Positions 1 to 10,928 of a stretch of DNA of 64,000 bases are shown piece after piece; the first letter of the stretch is position 1, and each line of letters begins with the position of its first letter. The notes below the pieces were generated by a model, which searched no databases, was not told the origin of the DNA, and saw nothing but the letters and a program-made list of their open reading frames with translations. The translations under genes and the position numbers were made by a program. This DNA comes from Aegilops tauschii subsp. strangulata (lineage: Eukaryota > Streptophyta > Magnoliopsida > Poales > Poaceae), in assembly GCF_002575655.3 (NCBI RefSeq), contig NC_053039.3:373217633-373281632 (forward strand), written 5' to 3'.

Positions 1-2213
1 ATATACAAGGAAGAAAGGAGTGAAGCCGGTTGACTTGTTCGGGGTAGTACGCAGACTCCAGAGGACAGCCGGCAGCTCATCGAGCCAGCAGCCAGCCGAA
101 CGCTCCAGTGGTACGACTAGTCGGGGCTTGATGCCGGAGAGGATGAGGCCGTTTGCTCGCTCGACCTGGCCGTTTGACTGCGGGTGGGCAACGGACGCTA
201 AGTCCAGTCGGATGCCCTGTGTCGCGCAGAAACGTGCCAGTGCTCCCTTGGCAAAATTCGTGCCGTTGTCGGTGATGATGTTGTGTGGTATACCATACCG
301 AGTGGTGATCTCTGCGATGAATGTCACGGCAGTCGGCCCGTTCAGCTTCTTGATTGGCTTCGCTTCAATCCACTTGGTGAATTTGTCCACGGCGACAAGC
401 AGATGTGTCATGCCGCCGCGGGCTGTCTTGAATGGGCCCATCATGTCCAGCCCCCAAACGGCAAAGGGCCAGGTGAGGGGGATGGTCTTGAGTGCAGAAG
501 CCGGCAGGTGTTGCTTGGAGCTGAAGACTTGGCATCCTTTGCAGCATTTGACTAATTCCTTGGCGTCTTCCAAAGCAGTCGGCCAGAAGAAACCATGGCG
601 GAAAGCTTTGGCGACAAGTGATCTTGAGGCCGCGTGGTGGCCGCATTCGCCTTGGTGGATATCCTTGAGGATTGCTATGCCCTTCTCTGGCACGACGCAG
701 CGCTGGAAGACTCCAGTGACGCTACGCTTAACAAGTTCTCTATTTATTATTGCGTATGCTCCGGCTCGGCGTTGAACTAATCTTGCCGAGATCTCATCAG
801 TCGGCAGCTCTCTGTTTACTAGGAAGTTGAGGATGCGTTGGGCCCATGATGGAGCTGTGACTTCTTCTGTTGTCAGTACGGCTACTGTGACCCGGGTGGG
901 TGGGTTGGGTGGTGGAGAGGTGGAGTCGGCCACCGCCTGTTGTGTCGTTGCAGTGCCTGGGCCGATTGCTGCAGTCCCCGGGCCGACTGCTGCAGTCCCC
1001 AGGACGGGTTCTGAAGTCCTCGGGCCGGGTGCGACTACCGCAGTCCCTGGGCTGCTTGTCAAAGTCCCCGAGCCGCCTGTTGGGTTCCCCCAGTCGGATC
1101 CGACTTCATCAGGGGCAGGCGGTACGAAGATGGAGTCCGATTCTGGAGACGGCTTGACAGACGGTTTGAGGAGGCGCTGGAGAGAGACGCCGGTTGGTAT
1201 AGCTTGTCGGGTGGAGCCGATCCGTGCCAGGGCATCTGCTTGCTCTTTGTCGGCCCGTGGCACGTGGAGGAACTCGCACCCTTCAAAGTATCCGCTGATT
1301 TGCTGAACGAGGAATCGATAGCTCACCATGTTTGCGCCCTTGACGTCCCAGTCGCCAGATGACTGCTGGACCACCAAATCCGAGTCGCCATAACACAGGA
1401 TCGGGCGTATGCCGAGTTCTTTGGCTAGCCGGAGCCCGTGTATGAGCGCCTCGTACCCAGCCACATTGTTGGAGGCGGCAAAATGGATTTGCAATGTGTA
1501 TCTGAGCTTGTCGCCCTTGGGAGAGGTGAGGATGATGCCGGCTCCCAAGCCGGTGCGCATCTTGGATCCGTCGAAGTGCATCCGCCAATGAGTGGAGTCG
1601 GGAGCCGGCGGTAGGTACTGGGTCTCGGCCCAGTCGACAAGGAAGTCGGCCAATGCTTGGGACTTGATGGCGGTGCGGGGCTGGTAGAAGATCGTGTAAG
1701 GAGCCAGCGCAATGGCCCACTTAGCCACCCGGCCGGATGCATCCCGGCTGCCTATGATCTCGGCAAGCGGGGTAGTGCATACAACCGTGATGGGATGCTT
1801 TTGAAAGTAGGCCTTCAGCTTCTTGGCGGCGAAGTACACTCCATAGCACATCTTCTGGTAATGCGGGTAATTTTGCTTCGAGGTGGACAGTACTTCGCTT
1901 AAATAATATACCGGCCTCTGGACTAACTGAGCTCGGCCTTCTTCTGGGCGTTGGACCACGATGACTGTACTAACCACTCGGCTAGTCGCAGCAATGTAAA
2001 GGAGCATGGGCTCTTTCTCAGTTGGCGCTGCCAGGACATGTGGTGTGGTCAGCATCTTCTTCAACTCGTGGAAAGCTTGGTCTGCTTGGTCGTTCCACTC
2101 GAAGTGGGTGGACTTCTTCATGAGTCGGTACAGGGGGAGAGCCTTCTCCCCTAGCCGGCTGATAAAGCGGTTTAGGGAGGCCAGGCACCCGGTAAACTTC
2201 TGAACGTCTCGCA
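1..2213 (-). CDS. Gypsy A RT C-terminus, RNase H and integrase (open to the window edge)
   Basis: After the frameshift near 2213 one frame (codons starting at positions divisible by 3) appears open to base 1. I translated 1581-1300 and several other stretches codon by codon and found no stop. It holds the RNase H domain (MHFDGSKMRTGLGAG, then NNVAGYEALIHGLRLA and CYGDSDLVVQQ) and a long Pro/Ser/Gly linker around 900-1150. Then come the integrase HHCC zinc-binding region (CGHHAASRSL, later CCKGCQVF) and the integrase core with GLDMMGPF, ITDNGTNF and NGQVERANG. These provide the two Asp and the Glu of the DDE triad. The integrase C-terminus is outside the window. Confidence 0.85.
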
Positions 2214-2957
2214 ACTTGTAGGAATCTCCATTATCTCTATGGCCTTGATCTTCACTGGGTTGCACTCAATGCCGCGTTCGGAGACCAAAAAGCCTAGAAG
2301 CTGGCCGGCTGGTACTCTGAACTCGCATTTCTCGGGGTTGAGCTTGATCTGGAATCGGCGCAAGTTGGCAAATGTTTCTCTGAGGTCTTCTAGCAAGGTG
2401 CCGCGCTTCTCCATCTTCACCACAATATCGTCTACATAGATGTGGGCATTTCTGCCGAGTTGCTTGAGGAGGCATTTCTGCATGCAACGCTGAAAAGTGG
2501 CACCGGCATTCCTCAAGCCGAATGTCATAGTCAGGTAGCAGAAAGCTCCGAATGGTGTGATGAAGGCGGTCTTCAGGCAGTCGGCTGGGTCCAACTTGAT
2601 CTGGTGGTATCCTGAGTAAGCATCCAAGAAACTCAATAGCTCGCATCCGGCTGTGGAGTCTATCACTTGATCGATCCGTGGTTGGGCAAATGGATCTTTG
2701 GGGCAGGCTTTGTTGAGGCTGGTGTAATCTATACACATACGCCATTTATTGTTCTTCTTCAACACCAAGACCGGGTTGGCAAGCCACTCTGGAAAAAACA
2801 CCTCCATAATGAAGCCGGCGGCCAGGAGCCGGGCTATCTCTTCTCCTACGATCCTTCTCTTCTCCTCCGACAGTCGGCGGAGAGGCTGCTTGACTGGTTT
2901 CGCGTCCGCTCGGACGTGTAGCTTGTGCTCGGCGAAATCCTTCGGAACACCCGGCAT
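2172..2957 (-). pseudogene. Gypsy A reverse transcriptase
   Basis: The RT domain shows the Gypsy order: DMPGVPKDFAEHKLHV, then RLLAAGFIMEVFFPEWLANPVLV, KWRMCIDYTSLNKACPKD, SFLDAYSGYHQI, AFCYLTMTFGLRNAGATFQR and the catalytic IYVDDIVVK. The enzyme copies element RNA into DNA. An upstream TAG (3021-3023) separates it from protease in the same frame. At about 2212-2216 one base appears to be missing in a T run of the coding strand. The listed frame then ends at 2172, while the true RT C-terminus continues in the next phase toward RNase H. Confidence 0.9.
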
Positions 2958-3020
2958 GTCCTTTGGGGACCAAGCAAAGATGTCCCGATTCTCACGGAGG
3001 AAGTCGACGAGCTCGCCTTC

Positions 3021-3692
3021 CTATTTACTGTCCAGGTTTGCACCAATGACAGCAAACCTCTCCGGGTTCTCCGGGTCCAGAGGTATCTTCTTCGTCTCCT
3101 TGGCCGGCTGGAAGGAGCCCTGAGCATCATATTCCTTGGGGCTGGGGGACAGGGCCGGCTGCTTGCCAGCCATGGCCACGACTCGGTCCAGCATCTTCTT
3201 CTCTTCAGCAATCACGAGGGACTCGGCCAGTCGGCTGCTGGCCGCAGCGCACTCGATGGACTTCTTGTAGTCTCCGGCTATAGTGATGATCCCCTTTGCA
3301 CTCGGCATCTTCATCTTGAGGTAGGCGTAGTGGGGCACAACCATGAACTTGGCCAGGGCAGGGCGGCCAAGCAAGGCGTGGTAAGGGCTTTCTAGATCCA
3401 CTACTTCAAACCAGATCGCTTCTCGGCGAAAGTGATCCTTGTCTCCGAAGAGAACATCCATCTTGATCTTGCCGATTGGGGAACAGGACAGGCCGGGTAC
3501 GATGCCATGGAACACAGTCCGGCTTGGCATGAGCTGCTTCACCTTGAGGTTCAACTTCTCCATCGTGTCGCGGTACAGTATGTTGATGCTGCTTCCACCA
3601 TCAATCAGCATGCGGGAGAAACAGGCAGCTCGCCTTTCCGTCGCAAGGGTGGCGTCCAACACTAATGCATAGGAGCCGGGAGACGGCATCAC
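3021..3692 (-). pseudogene. Gypsy A aspartic protease region
   Basis: This frame continues gag in phase. It carries MLIDGGSSINILYRDTM, the retropepsin active-site segment in the DGGSS form common in plant Gypsy elements, and further on YHALLGRPALAKF, typical of the protease flap and second half. The protease would cleave the gag-pol polyprotein in particles. The frame closes at a TAG (3021-3023) just before the linker to RT, which resumes in the same phase, so this is one nonsense change rather than a natural gene end. Confidence 0.85.
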
Positions 3693-3896
3693 CTCTGGGT
3701 GATCGGCCCGGCTCCAGCTGATAGGCCTTTCAAATCAATGCATGAACTCGGGGTTGCTGGAGGCGATGGCGTTGACTTCTTGCTGCTGTCTGCGCCGACT
3801 GCGCTTGTCTTCAATCTAACTCGTGAAGACGACGTAGGCGGCATGCTCATCTGGGAACTCATCCTGAATGGCTCCGACTGCTGGTCGAACAGCCGG

Positions 3897-5033
3897 CTAC
3901 TGAGTGGCTGGAGGAGGCGGGCCAGGAGGCGGAGGCGGCACCAGCCCCTCGCCCTTGGAGATCCGCGTGAGCCAATGGCACTTCCGGGTCGTGTGGTTGG
4001 ACGGCTTCGCACCGTTGTGGAACTTGCAGGGGGCATCGAGAGTTTGCTCGTAGGAGAAGGCCGGCTGCCAAGCCGGCCTGCCGCCCTTCTTCTTGGGAGC
4101 GGGCCGCTCTTCGGGCTGTTCGTCTTCGACGGTGGCTACTTGCCGACTGGTGGAAGGCGGCATAGGGGCCTTGCGCTTGTGGTCGTTCTGGTAGGGGCGT
4201 CGGTTGGAGTCACTAGCCGGCGTCTTGGGAGCCGGAGCGAGCACCTTTCCAGAGGCGTTCACTCGGAGCTCGGTCTTCATTGAGGAGTCGGCTGTGGCGT
4301 ACTTGTCTGCTATGATTAGCAGCTCGTCGAGGGTGGTCGGCTCGTTGCAGAGGAGTCGGTGCTTGAGGAGGGTGCCCTCTCGGCACCCGGTAGTGAAGTA
4401 CTCTATGGCTTGAACCTCGTGCACCCCCTCGCAGGAGTTGCAGAGCTCGGCCCAACGCGTGAGGTAGTTGCGAGTCGATTCGTTGGGCCCTTGGACACAT
4501 AAGGAGAGCTGGCGAGGCTTGGGAGGCCGCTTGTATGTGCTGGTGAAGTTGCGGACGAAGACTTCTGTGAAGTCTAGCCAGCTGTTGACGCTGTAGGGCT
4601 TGAGGTTGTTCAGCCAGGTGCGTGTCGTGCCTTGTAGCATGAGAGGGACGTACTTCACGGCAACACGCCTGTTGCCGTTTGCTATGCTGACTGCGGTAGA
4701 GTAGTCGATCAACCAATCTTCCGGCTTCACGGAGCCATTGTATTTTGGCGTGTCTCTGGGGAGTGAGAACCCTTTGGGGAAGGGCTCGTCGCGGATGCGG
4801 GGGCCAAAGCAAGGCGGGCCGACATCATCTTCTTCTTCTAGCGCCAGGGATCGCGCTAGGCGGTCGATCCGGTGGCGGGCATCATTCTCGCCGACTCCTT
4901 CGCGGTGGCCTAGTCGGCCACCAAGAGTCGGATGCGTGATAGGCGGCGGGGTGGGATATCTCTCCCCATGAGGCGGGGGGGAGGCAGATTGCCTTGTCGT
5001 TCCACTGCTCGGGGGCGGCCTTCTGCGTCGCAC
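3897..5033 (-). pseudogene. Gypsy A gag core (Retrotrans_gag-type capsid)
   Basis: The 378-residue frame contains the capsid-type signature of plant Gypsy gag: a PEDWLIDYSTAV block, then TRTWLNNL, a SWLDFTEVFVRNF block, and a region with LTRWAELCNSC. This protein would package element RNA in virus-like particles. Around residues 340-355 is a CKFHNGAKPSNHTTRKCHW segment, a Cys/His cluster where a zinc knuckle is expected. The frame ends at TAG (3897-3899). The same frame then continues through two more stops (3816-3818 TAG, 3735-3737 TGA) into the protease, so gag and pol were originally one frame. Confidence 0.85.
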
Positions 5034-6019
5034 TCAATGGTGACCCGAGTACGGCTGCGGCTAGCAGCCGGCTCCTTGTCTTTCCTTGCGCGGGCGCCGC
5101 TTGCAGTCGGCGTCCAGGATGTCGCGGCGTGTTCTCGGCGTGGGGGAGGACTCTCAGCGCGGGCGCCGGCTTCATGCCGTTCTGCGGCCGCGTCGATCAG
5201 CTGCTGGATGCGTCTAGTCAGGTAGGGGAGCTCATCAGCCCCCAGCCCGTTCAGCTCATCTACGGCCGCCTGAGCGGCACGCAGGTTCTCGAGTGGCGTG
5301 GCGTAGACTGGGCGGTCTGCTCCCAGCATGCTGGCGATGGCCATGCCGTGCTTCTTGACGAGGCCGGCTCGGCTCGGCCCGCCAGGAGGCGGCATACCAA
5401 AGGCGGCGCGGTCGACTTCGCGCTGGTGAGCCTCAGTGAGGCATCTCATGGATGCTATCTTCTGGCCCTCCGCGATGAGGGCGAGGCAGCGTGCCTCCAG
5501 AGTCTCAGCGTCGGTGTCGGCCGGGATAGGGACGGACAAGTCGTGCAGCGCCGCTTGTGGGGCGTCGTGGGCGTTCTCGCCCGAGACGGCGCAGTGGCTG
5601 ATGACTAGCACCTCAGTGACAGCGCTGCTACCACTGTCGGCTCGGGGGAGAGGGTCGTCGATGATCACCACATCTGTGGGGATGGCGTCAAGCGATGCCG
5701 TGTCGGAGTCGACAAGCATCGGGTCGGTGGAGCCAACCGATTCCAAGTCCACAGCAAGCTCGCTGGAGACGTGAAGCTGGTCGAGGAGGCTGACGAGGCG
5801 GCTCTCGGGGTAGTCTGTGCCCGCGTCGGACACGGGCTCGTCGGAGATGCGAGTCTCGCCAAGAAGGTCGTCGAGGCAGCTCGCCGCGCAGGCGTCGTCG
5901 ACGCCTTGCAGCGCGTCAGGGAAAGCGCCATCGGGCATAGCGGGCTGGCTACGCTCGCGGGGGAGGAAAAGGGTTCCCGTCCAGAACAGGTCTCCGGACG
6001 ACGGTGCACCTGGCCCCAT
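4910..6019 (-). pseudogene. Gypsy A gag, N-terminal part, frameshifted into the gag core
   Basis: A 369-residue open frame starts at an ATG (6019) 14 bases inside the LTR, so I chose that start over the longer frame that begins within the LTR. The product is acidic, then basic and Arg/Pro rich near the end, without a recognised catalytic motif; such leaders are common before the gag capsid domain in large plant Gypsy elements. It ends out of frame beside a run of seven G (plus strand, 4975-4981). One more base in that run would join it to the gag core frame at 3897-5033. It is part of a broken gag-pol unit. Confidence 0.7.
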
Positions 6020-6032
6020 GGTGGGCGCCAAA
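6020..6032 (-). other. Primer-binding site of Gypsy A
   Basis: Directly inside the LTR the minus strand reads TTTGGCGCCCACC. The TGGCGCC core resembles binding sites used with tRNA-Asp by plant Gypsy elements; the tRNA assignment is an inference. The gag start codon (6019-6017) follows immediately. Confidence 0.55.
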
Positions 6033-7231
6033 TGTCGGGTGGTAGGTGCGACATATGCCAACGGGTGGCTTATCATTGTGGGACCCAGTAAGACATCGCC
6101 GGTGCCTAGAAACGGGATAAGGCGAAGACATGCACGCCGGCAAATCTTACCCAGGTTCGGGGCTCTCCGTGGAGATAACACCCCTAGTCCTGCTCTGCGG
6201 GGTCTCCTCATGATCACTAGATCAACACAAGTAGCTACAAGTGCTCCTTGAGCTGTTTGGCTAGGGGAAGAAGAAGGGCAAGGCTAGCTCTCCTTTTCTC
6301 TCTATGTGGTGTGTAAAACTCTATGAGATCCACCTTTTGCATGGGTGTCCCGGGGGATTTATATAGGCCTACCCCCCAGGGGTACAATGGTAATCCGGCT
6401 GGGTGCGGGTCCCAGCCGTCAGTGTCTGTACTCGCCGGCTTCTCCGCCGGCCGTTGGGGCCTGCCGACTCATGGGTCCCGCCGGCTGTCGGCCTCTTGGC
6501 CGACAGGCTGGCCCCACCGCCTGGGGGCCTTGTCGGCGGCTCGTTACTATTGCCTCACCCCTGATGACGAGGGCTTTGTCGAGGTAAGCGTGGCTACAGT
6601 GCCGCCGCCTAGCGGGCTCTCACTGTAGCCTCACCTCGTCTTGTCTCCTTAATGATGCACATGTTTCGAGGGAGGGAGGTAGCCGGCTATTGGGGTCCGG
6701 CTACGCCCCAGGCCGACTAGGGGAGGCCGGGCCGCCTTCGAGCGTCTCTCTGGCTAAAGGGGCCCGCCGCCGCGGGCCATACTGGCGCCTGTCATGGGTG
6801 ACGTCGTGGTCAACATGGCTATAGTGCCGCGCCGGACGGGGGATGGCTGACCCGTACGGCGCCCTGTGGCCATGCATGTTCCGAGATTCGGGGGTGGTAG
6901 GCTGTACTGCGGCCACGCCCCGTCCTATCACCGTTATGTGGGTGCAGCCCTGGTGGGTGCAGTCTTGGCCAGCGTCTGGGAGTCGGCCTTCTTCATGGCC
7001 GGCTTGTGGGGGGTCGGTCCTCTTGGGGCCAGCTTCCTGGAGTCGGCCATCTCGTAGCTTTCTTCGGGAAGGTTTTTGAGGCCGGGTCGCCTTCTGGTAG
7101 TTGGCCTTGTGGATAGCCGGCCAGAGGAAGGCGGCCCCATGCTCTGGATGCTTGAAGGCTCGATTGGCTTGATAATTTTTCGAAGAGCCAGGGGGAGTCG
7201 GTTAGGCTACCCGTGGCCATTTACTCCGACA
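6033..7231 (-). repeat. 5' LTR of Gypsy A
   Basis: About 1.2 kb bounded by TGTCGG at the plus-strand left end and CCGACA at the right end, so it reads TG...CA on the minus strand. It is followed, in element orientation, by a primer-binding site and gag. It is GC rich with many CCGGC/GCCGG words. The partner LTR is outside the window, so no age can be estimated. Confidence 0.8.
6358..6367 (-). promoter_or_regulatory. TATA box of the Gypsy A LTR
   Basis: The minus strand reads CCTATATAAA inside the LTR and in element orientation, in the place expected for the U3 promoter. Position and sequence only. Confidence 0.55.
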
Positions 7232-7236
7232 CCTCA

Positions 7237-7868
7237 TGGTCGGCCGCTTCACGAGGCGGGGAGGCACGGGGAGGTGTTTCGCTCTCCATCATCTCCGGAA
7301 GAAGATCCCCCGAAGACGAACTCTGTCGAGAAGTGCTACGATCCGAACTACAAGATACACGCCTCGGTTATCGTTCTCGGAAATAAAGCAGGATATATTT
7401 ACTATAAAGTACTTTCGTTTACTTACAGCTCGGACCCCTTGCGGGTACTGTGCGGTAAGGATGCCCTCCGGGGTAGGACCCTCCGACAAAGGATTCTTCC
7501 CTTACTTGGAAACCATTGCTTCCATGTCTTCAGAGGCGGTCCTCTTCCTTCCCTGGGGAGAGGGAATTTTAGATTCTTCCCCCCGGTAATCCTCCTTCGC
7601 GGAGGCACTAATTCCCTCGGTTTGGATGAATAGTGAGTGAGGCTCGCTCTCGGCCTCTTTGTACCTCCCTTTACCTCCCCCTGATGGCGCTTGATAAGGC
7701 GAAGCTCAAGCATCCTAGCTAGTATAGGATCCGGTGAGCCCTCGGGAAGGGGGGCCGGACACGTGATCATCTTCGCCTTTTTTATCTAGTACTGGTTAAA
7801 AGGCGACTTTTCAGAATGATGTTGTGATAAATTAAAAGACAACGTGTTCGGCCGCGGAATTACTTACT
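7237..7868 (-). other. Element B interior left of the antisense exon, unresolved
   Basis: In D the homologous position, after the GTAAGT donor, holds introns and short downstream exons. Here I could not align exons with confidence. A 115-codon minus frame (7423-7770) is open but has no recognised motif. The segment ends at element A's LTR. Confidence 0.4.
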
Positions 7869-8736
7869 GGTGTGTCTGGGCGATTGCAGTTCAGACCCGC
7901 ATCCTCGGAGGTGTCCGGACACTCTATTTGTGATCCGAAGAACGATCTGTACATCTCTTCGAGCGTCGCGCCGAAGAAGTGCTGAATAGTTCGTGGTCCT
8001 TCCGGGTTGAACTCCCACATACGGAGAGGTCGACGTTTTCAAGGCAGGGCTCGACGAACTAGCATAATTTGCATTACCTTAACAAGGCCGACATCTCTCT
8101 CGAGGAGATCTCGGATGTGGCTCTGCAATGTCGGCACATCATTTACTGGCCCCCAGTCCAGCCCCTTGTTGACCCATAACGCCAGTTGTGGCGGGGGGCC
8201 CGAGCGGAAGGCAGGGGCGGCTACCCAATTAGTACCCCGGGGAGCTGTGATATAAAACCACTCCCGTTGCCATAAACTGGACACCTCCGGGAAGGAACCC
8301 TTTGGCCATGGAACATCAGCGCCTTTGCTTATTACGGCACCTCTGCACTCTGTGTGTCGCCCCTCAATCACCTTCGGCTTCACATTGAAGGTCTTGAGCC
8401 ATAAGCCGAAGTGTGGGGTAATGCGGAGGAAGCCTTCACACACGACGATGAACGACGAGATGTGAAGGATGGAATCTGGAGCCAGATCATGGAAGTCGAG
8501 CCCGTAGTAGAACATGAGCCCTCTCACAAAGGGATCTAGACTGAAACCTAGTCCTCGGAGGAAGTGGGAGACAAATACGACACTCTCGCAGGTTCGGGAG
8601 TGGGAATGACCTGCCCTCGTGCAGGCAGCCTGTGCGACATTTCGCAGGTCAAATACCTAGCTTCTCTTAGCTTCTTGATGTCCTCCTCTGTGATAGAGGA
8701 GGGCATCCACCGACCTTGAAGGTTGGATCCGGACAT
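7869..8736 (-). pseudogene. Antisense gene of Gypsy B (similar to the 'putative gypsy type transposon' domain)
   Basis: A gene antisense to element B starts at ATG 8736 (MSGSNLQGRWMPSS). It carries the block FYYGLDFHDL, DSILHISSFIVVCEGFL and TPHFGLWLK, which I recognise as resembling the PF04195-type domain found in extra ORFs of grass Gypsy elements. The frame is broken by a one-base loss near 8589 and a TGA at 8039-8041, and continues in phase to a GTAAGT splice donor just below 7869. A TATA motif lies about 100 bp upstream of the ATG. The role in the element is unknown. Homologous antisense genes are in C and D. Confidence 0.7.
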
Positions 8737-8837
8737 GCTTGAAGGTCCGAAGCGCCTAACCTAAGCCTTGGGTGTTGGAACTCGAGGTGGGGGAAGGATT
8801 CGATTGAGCGCGAGAAGAAGGGGACAGGCCTAGGCCT

Positions 8838-8847
8838 CTTTATAAAG
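8838..8847 (-). promoter_or_regulatory. TATA box for the antisense gene of Gypsy B
   Basis: CTTTATAAAG, a perfect palindrome, lies about 100 bp before the antisense ATG (8736) on the minus strand. This spacing fits a plant promoter, so the antisense gene probably has its own transcription start just inside the 3' LTR. Confidence 0.45.
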
Positions 8848-9279
8848 GGGATGAATATCAAGCGTCCTTCGCATGGCCGTTTGGGACTTTCCTAAAATCG
8901 AGGAGTCATACCAACAGGCTCGATGGGGTTGCCCATACCCGTATTGATGAGAATCCCATGAAAAAGGGACACGATCTCTGCTTCGACAGGACGTGCCAAT
9001 AAAAACCGCCTCGCAACGTGTGCAATGGCAGGCTCAGAAAAACGGTTCGTCATGACCAGTCCACGGCAGTACGTCACATTATGAAAAGCTGTCGGCAGAT
9101 TTGTTTTGTGAAAATATTATTCTCTCTACGGTGGTATGTCGAATTTGTTTTGCAGAGCCGGACACTATCCTTTTGTTCAAAATCTTCTATGGAGTATTCG
9201 GAGGAGGAACCCGCCTTGCAATGCCGAAGACAATCTGTGCGTCGGACTCATCGTCATTGAAGCCTGGTTCAGGGGCTAC

Positions 9280-9749
9280 TGAGGGGGTCCTGGATTAGGG
9301 GGTCCCCGGACAGCTGGACTATATCCTTTGGCCGGACTGTTGGACTATGAAGATACAAGATTGAAGACTTCGTCCTGTGTCCGGATGGGACTTTCCTTGG
9401 CGTGGAAGGCAAGCTTGGCAATACGGATATGTAGATCTCCTCCCTTGTAACCGACTCTGTGTAACCCTAGCCCGCTCTGGTGTCTATATAAACCGGAGGG
9501 TTCAGTCCGTAGGACAACAACAATCATACCATAGGCTAGCTTCTAGGGTTTAGCCTCTACGATCTCGTGGTAGATCAACTCTTGTAATACTCATATCATC
9601 AAGATCAATCAAGCAGGAAGTAGGGTATTACCTCCATCGAGAGGGCCCGAACCTGGGTAAACATTGTGTCCCCCGCCTCCTGTTACCATCCGCCTTAGAC
9701 GCACAGTTCGGGACCCCCTACCCGAGATCCGCCGGTTTTGACATCGACA
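9280..9749 (+). repeat. 3' LTR of Gypsy B
   Basis: 470 bp from TGAGGGGGTCC to CATCGACA. It is collinear with the LTRs at 20822-21300 (inverted) and 62022-62481. A TATA box (TATATAAA, 9485-9492) lies mid-LTR. A downstream block (GTAGGGTATTACC, then GGCCCGAACC) is shared with the LTR of element C in the same orientation. Confidence 0.88.
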
Positions 9750-10633
9750 GTCCCTGTGTTGGAACAGGGGAAGGAAGGCGCTAGGCGGGTACTCCTGGTT
9801 GTCCCCGACTATGAGGCGCAGGACGGCGTCCAATTCATCGCCAGGCAGGTCCCCTGGCCTCAGGCGGGTCTTGTTCTCCTCTTCGTCAAGCTCCCAGAGG
9901 GAGCGCGCGCGCGCCTGGAGTGGGGCAACCCGCAGCATCAAGAACTCCCTCAGGAGCATCGCCCCCATTATCTTGGCCACCCTCGCGTTGCCTGGCTTCA
10001 GGTCGGTCATCATCTGCCACAACACGGACGATGCCCGCTCGTCGACAAGCTCCGCCTTGGGCCACCCCTTACCCTGCCGGGGCGCCTCCGTCGGCAACGC
10101 CAGGCGCGGATCGGCACGCTGGGCATCCATCATGACCCATTTTGATCGGATGTTGTCGGCCCTCTTCCCGGTGCTCGAGATCGAGTTGGCCTTGCCGCAT
10201 GCGTCGAAGTTAGTGCACCCGGAGATGTGACCCTCGCCGACATGAAGGAAGAAGAAATGGCGAAGCAACGCCACGGACGGCATCACGCCCAGGTACGCCT
10301 CACAGTAGTAGGCGAACATGGACAGGAGGAGGACAGAGTTGGGATGGAGATGCAACGCCTGCAGACCGTAGTGGTTGAGGACTTCATAAAAGAAATCAGA
10401 GAAAGGGGGACCAACCCAACAGCGACGTTGCTCGAGAAGAAAGGGAAGAAGGTGCTCCCTTCAAACTCTGGCTCGTCCGAGGCGAGCCGAAGCTCCGTCT
10501 TCCCCCACTCATTGCTCTTGCCCACCGTCAGCAGGCGCACGAAGGCGAGGCTTTTCTCCATGACGGTGGGCGCCTCAAGGGCCGGCTCATACCAAGCCGG
10601 TGCTGAGAAAGTTTTGACTTTGCACGGCGCCAT
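9750..10633 (-). pseudogene. Antisense gene of Gypsy C, 3'-truncated
   Basis: Starts at ATG 10633 (MAPCKVKTFS). The diagnostic block reads FFYEVLNHYGLQALHLHPNS, followed by MFAYYCEAYLGVMP and LRHFFFLHVGEGH. These line up with the domain seen in elements B and D. A one-base loss in a C run near 10411-10415 splits it into two frames. The downstream frame (minus, 9750-10355) runs through an Arg/Glu-rich stretch (LRVAPLQARARSLWELDEEEN) and stops where element B's LTR begins, so the C-terminus is missing. Function unknown; antisense to element C. Confidence 0.65.
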
Positions 10634-10928
10634 GGATTGCGGGTGCAGGATGAGATTGGAGCGGATCTGGAGGTAGCGGTGGCGAGGAGCAAGAAAGGGG
10701 ATCTAGAGCGAGGCAAGGAAGAAGCAATGGAGGCAAGAACTGCCCGCGCCAGCCTTTTGTCAGGTCAAGCTGTTGCCGAGGCAGCGTGGGGAAGCGGAGA
10801 CGCCCACGTCCAATCAACCGCCACGCGTTGACCGAGGCCGCGGGCTTTTGGGGCCCGCGGTGCTCCGAACTTGACCCTTGGCTTTGCCGCGAAGCCAAGC
10901 CCGAGCGCACCTTGGGCCCAGGGGCTAC

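Larger units (their letters stand above)
1..7231 (-). mobile_element. Gypsy LTR retrotransposon A, right part (5' LTR, gag, protease, RT, RNase H, partial integrase)
   Basis: Reading leftward on the minus strand, the order is LTR, primer-binding site, gag, protease, RT, RNase H, zinc-binding domain and integrase, which is the Gypsy order. The left end lies outside the window, so integrase C-terminus and 3' LTR are unseen. The right border is exact at 7231, where the LTR ends in the inverted form of TGTCGG. The next five bases, CCTCA at 7232-7236, are the predicted target duplication. Gag and pol carry stops and frameshifts, so this copy is not autonomous. A sits in the antisense-gene part of element B. 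Confidence 0.9.
7232..9749 (+). mobile_element. Gypsy element B, 3' part (antisense gene, PPT, 3' LTR)
   Basis: A plus-orientation element of the same family as D and G. Only its 3' end is present: the region with an antisense gene, a polypurine-type tract (GGTTCAGGGGCTAC ending at 9279), and the LTR at 9280-9749. Its left side is interrupted by element A. The sequence around 9190-9280 matches, inverted, the end of element D at 11815-11900, which confirms the family. The flank at 9750-9754 (GTCCC) is the predicted target duplication in element C. Confidence 0.8.

Noticed and set aside
20..775. 251-codon plus-strand ORF at the left edge
   Set aside because: It is the shadow of the Gypsy A integrase on the minus strand. 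The HHCC and DDE blocks read only on minus.
827..1306. Plus ORF with VPGPTAAVPG-like repeats
   Set aside because: Antisense of the Pro/Gly-rich linker between RNase H and integrase of Gypsy A. The repeated pattern comes from the linker's own GCAGTCCC repeats.
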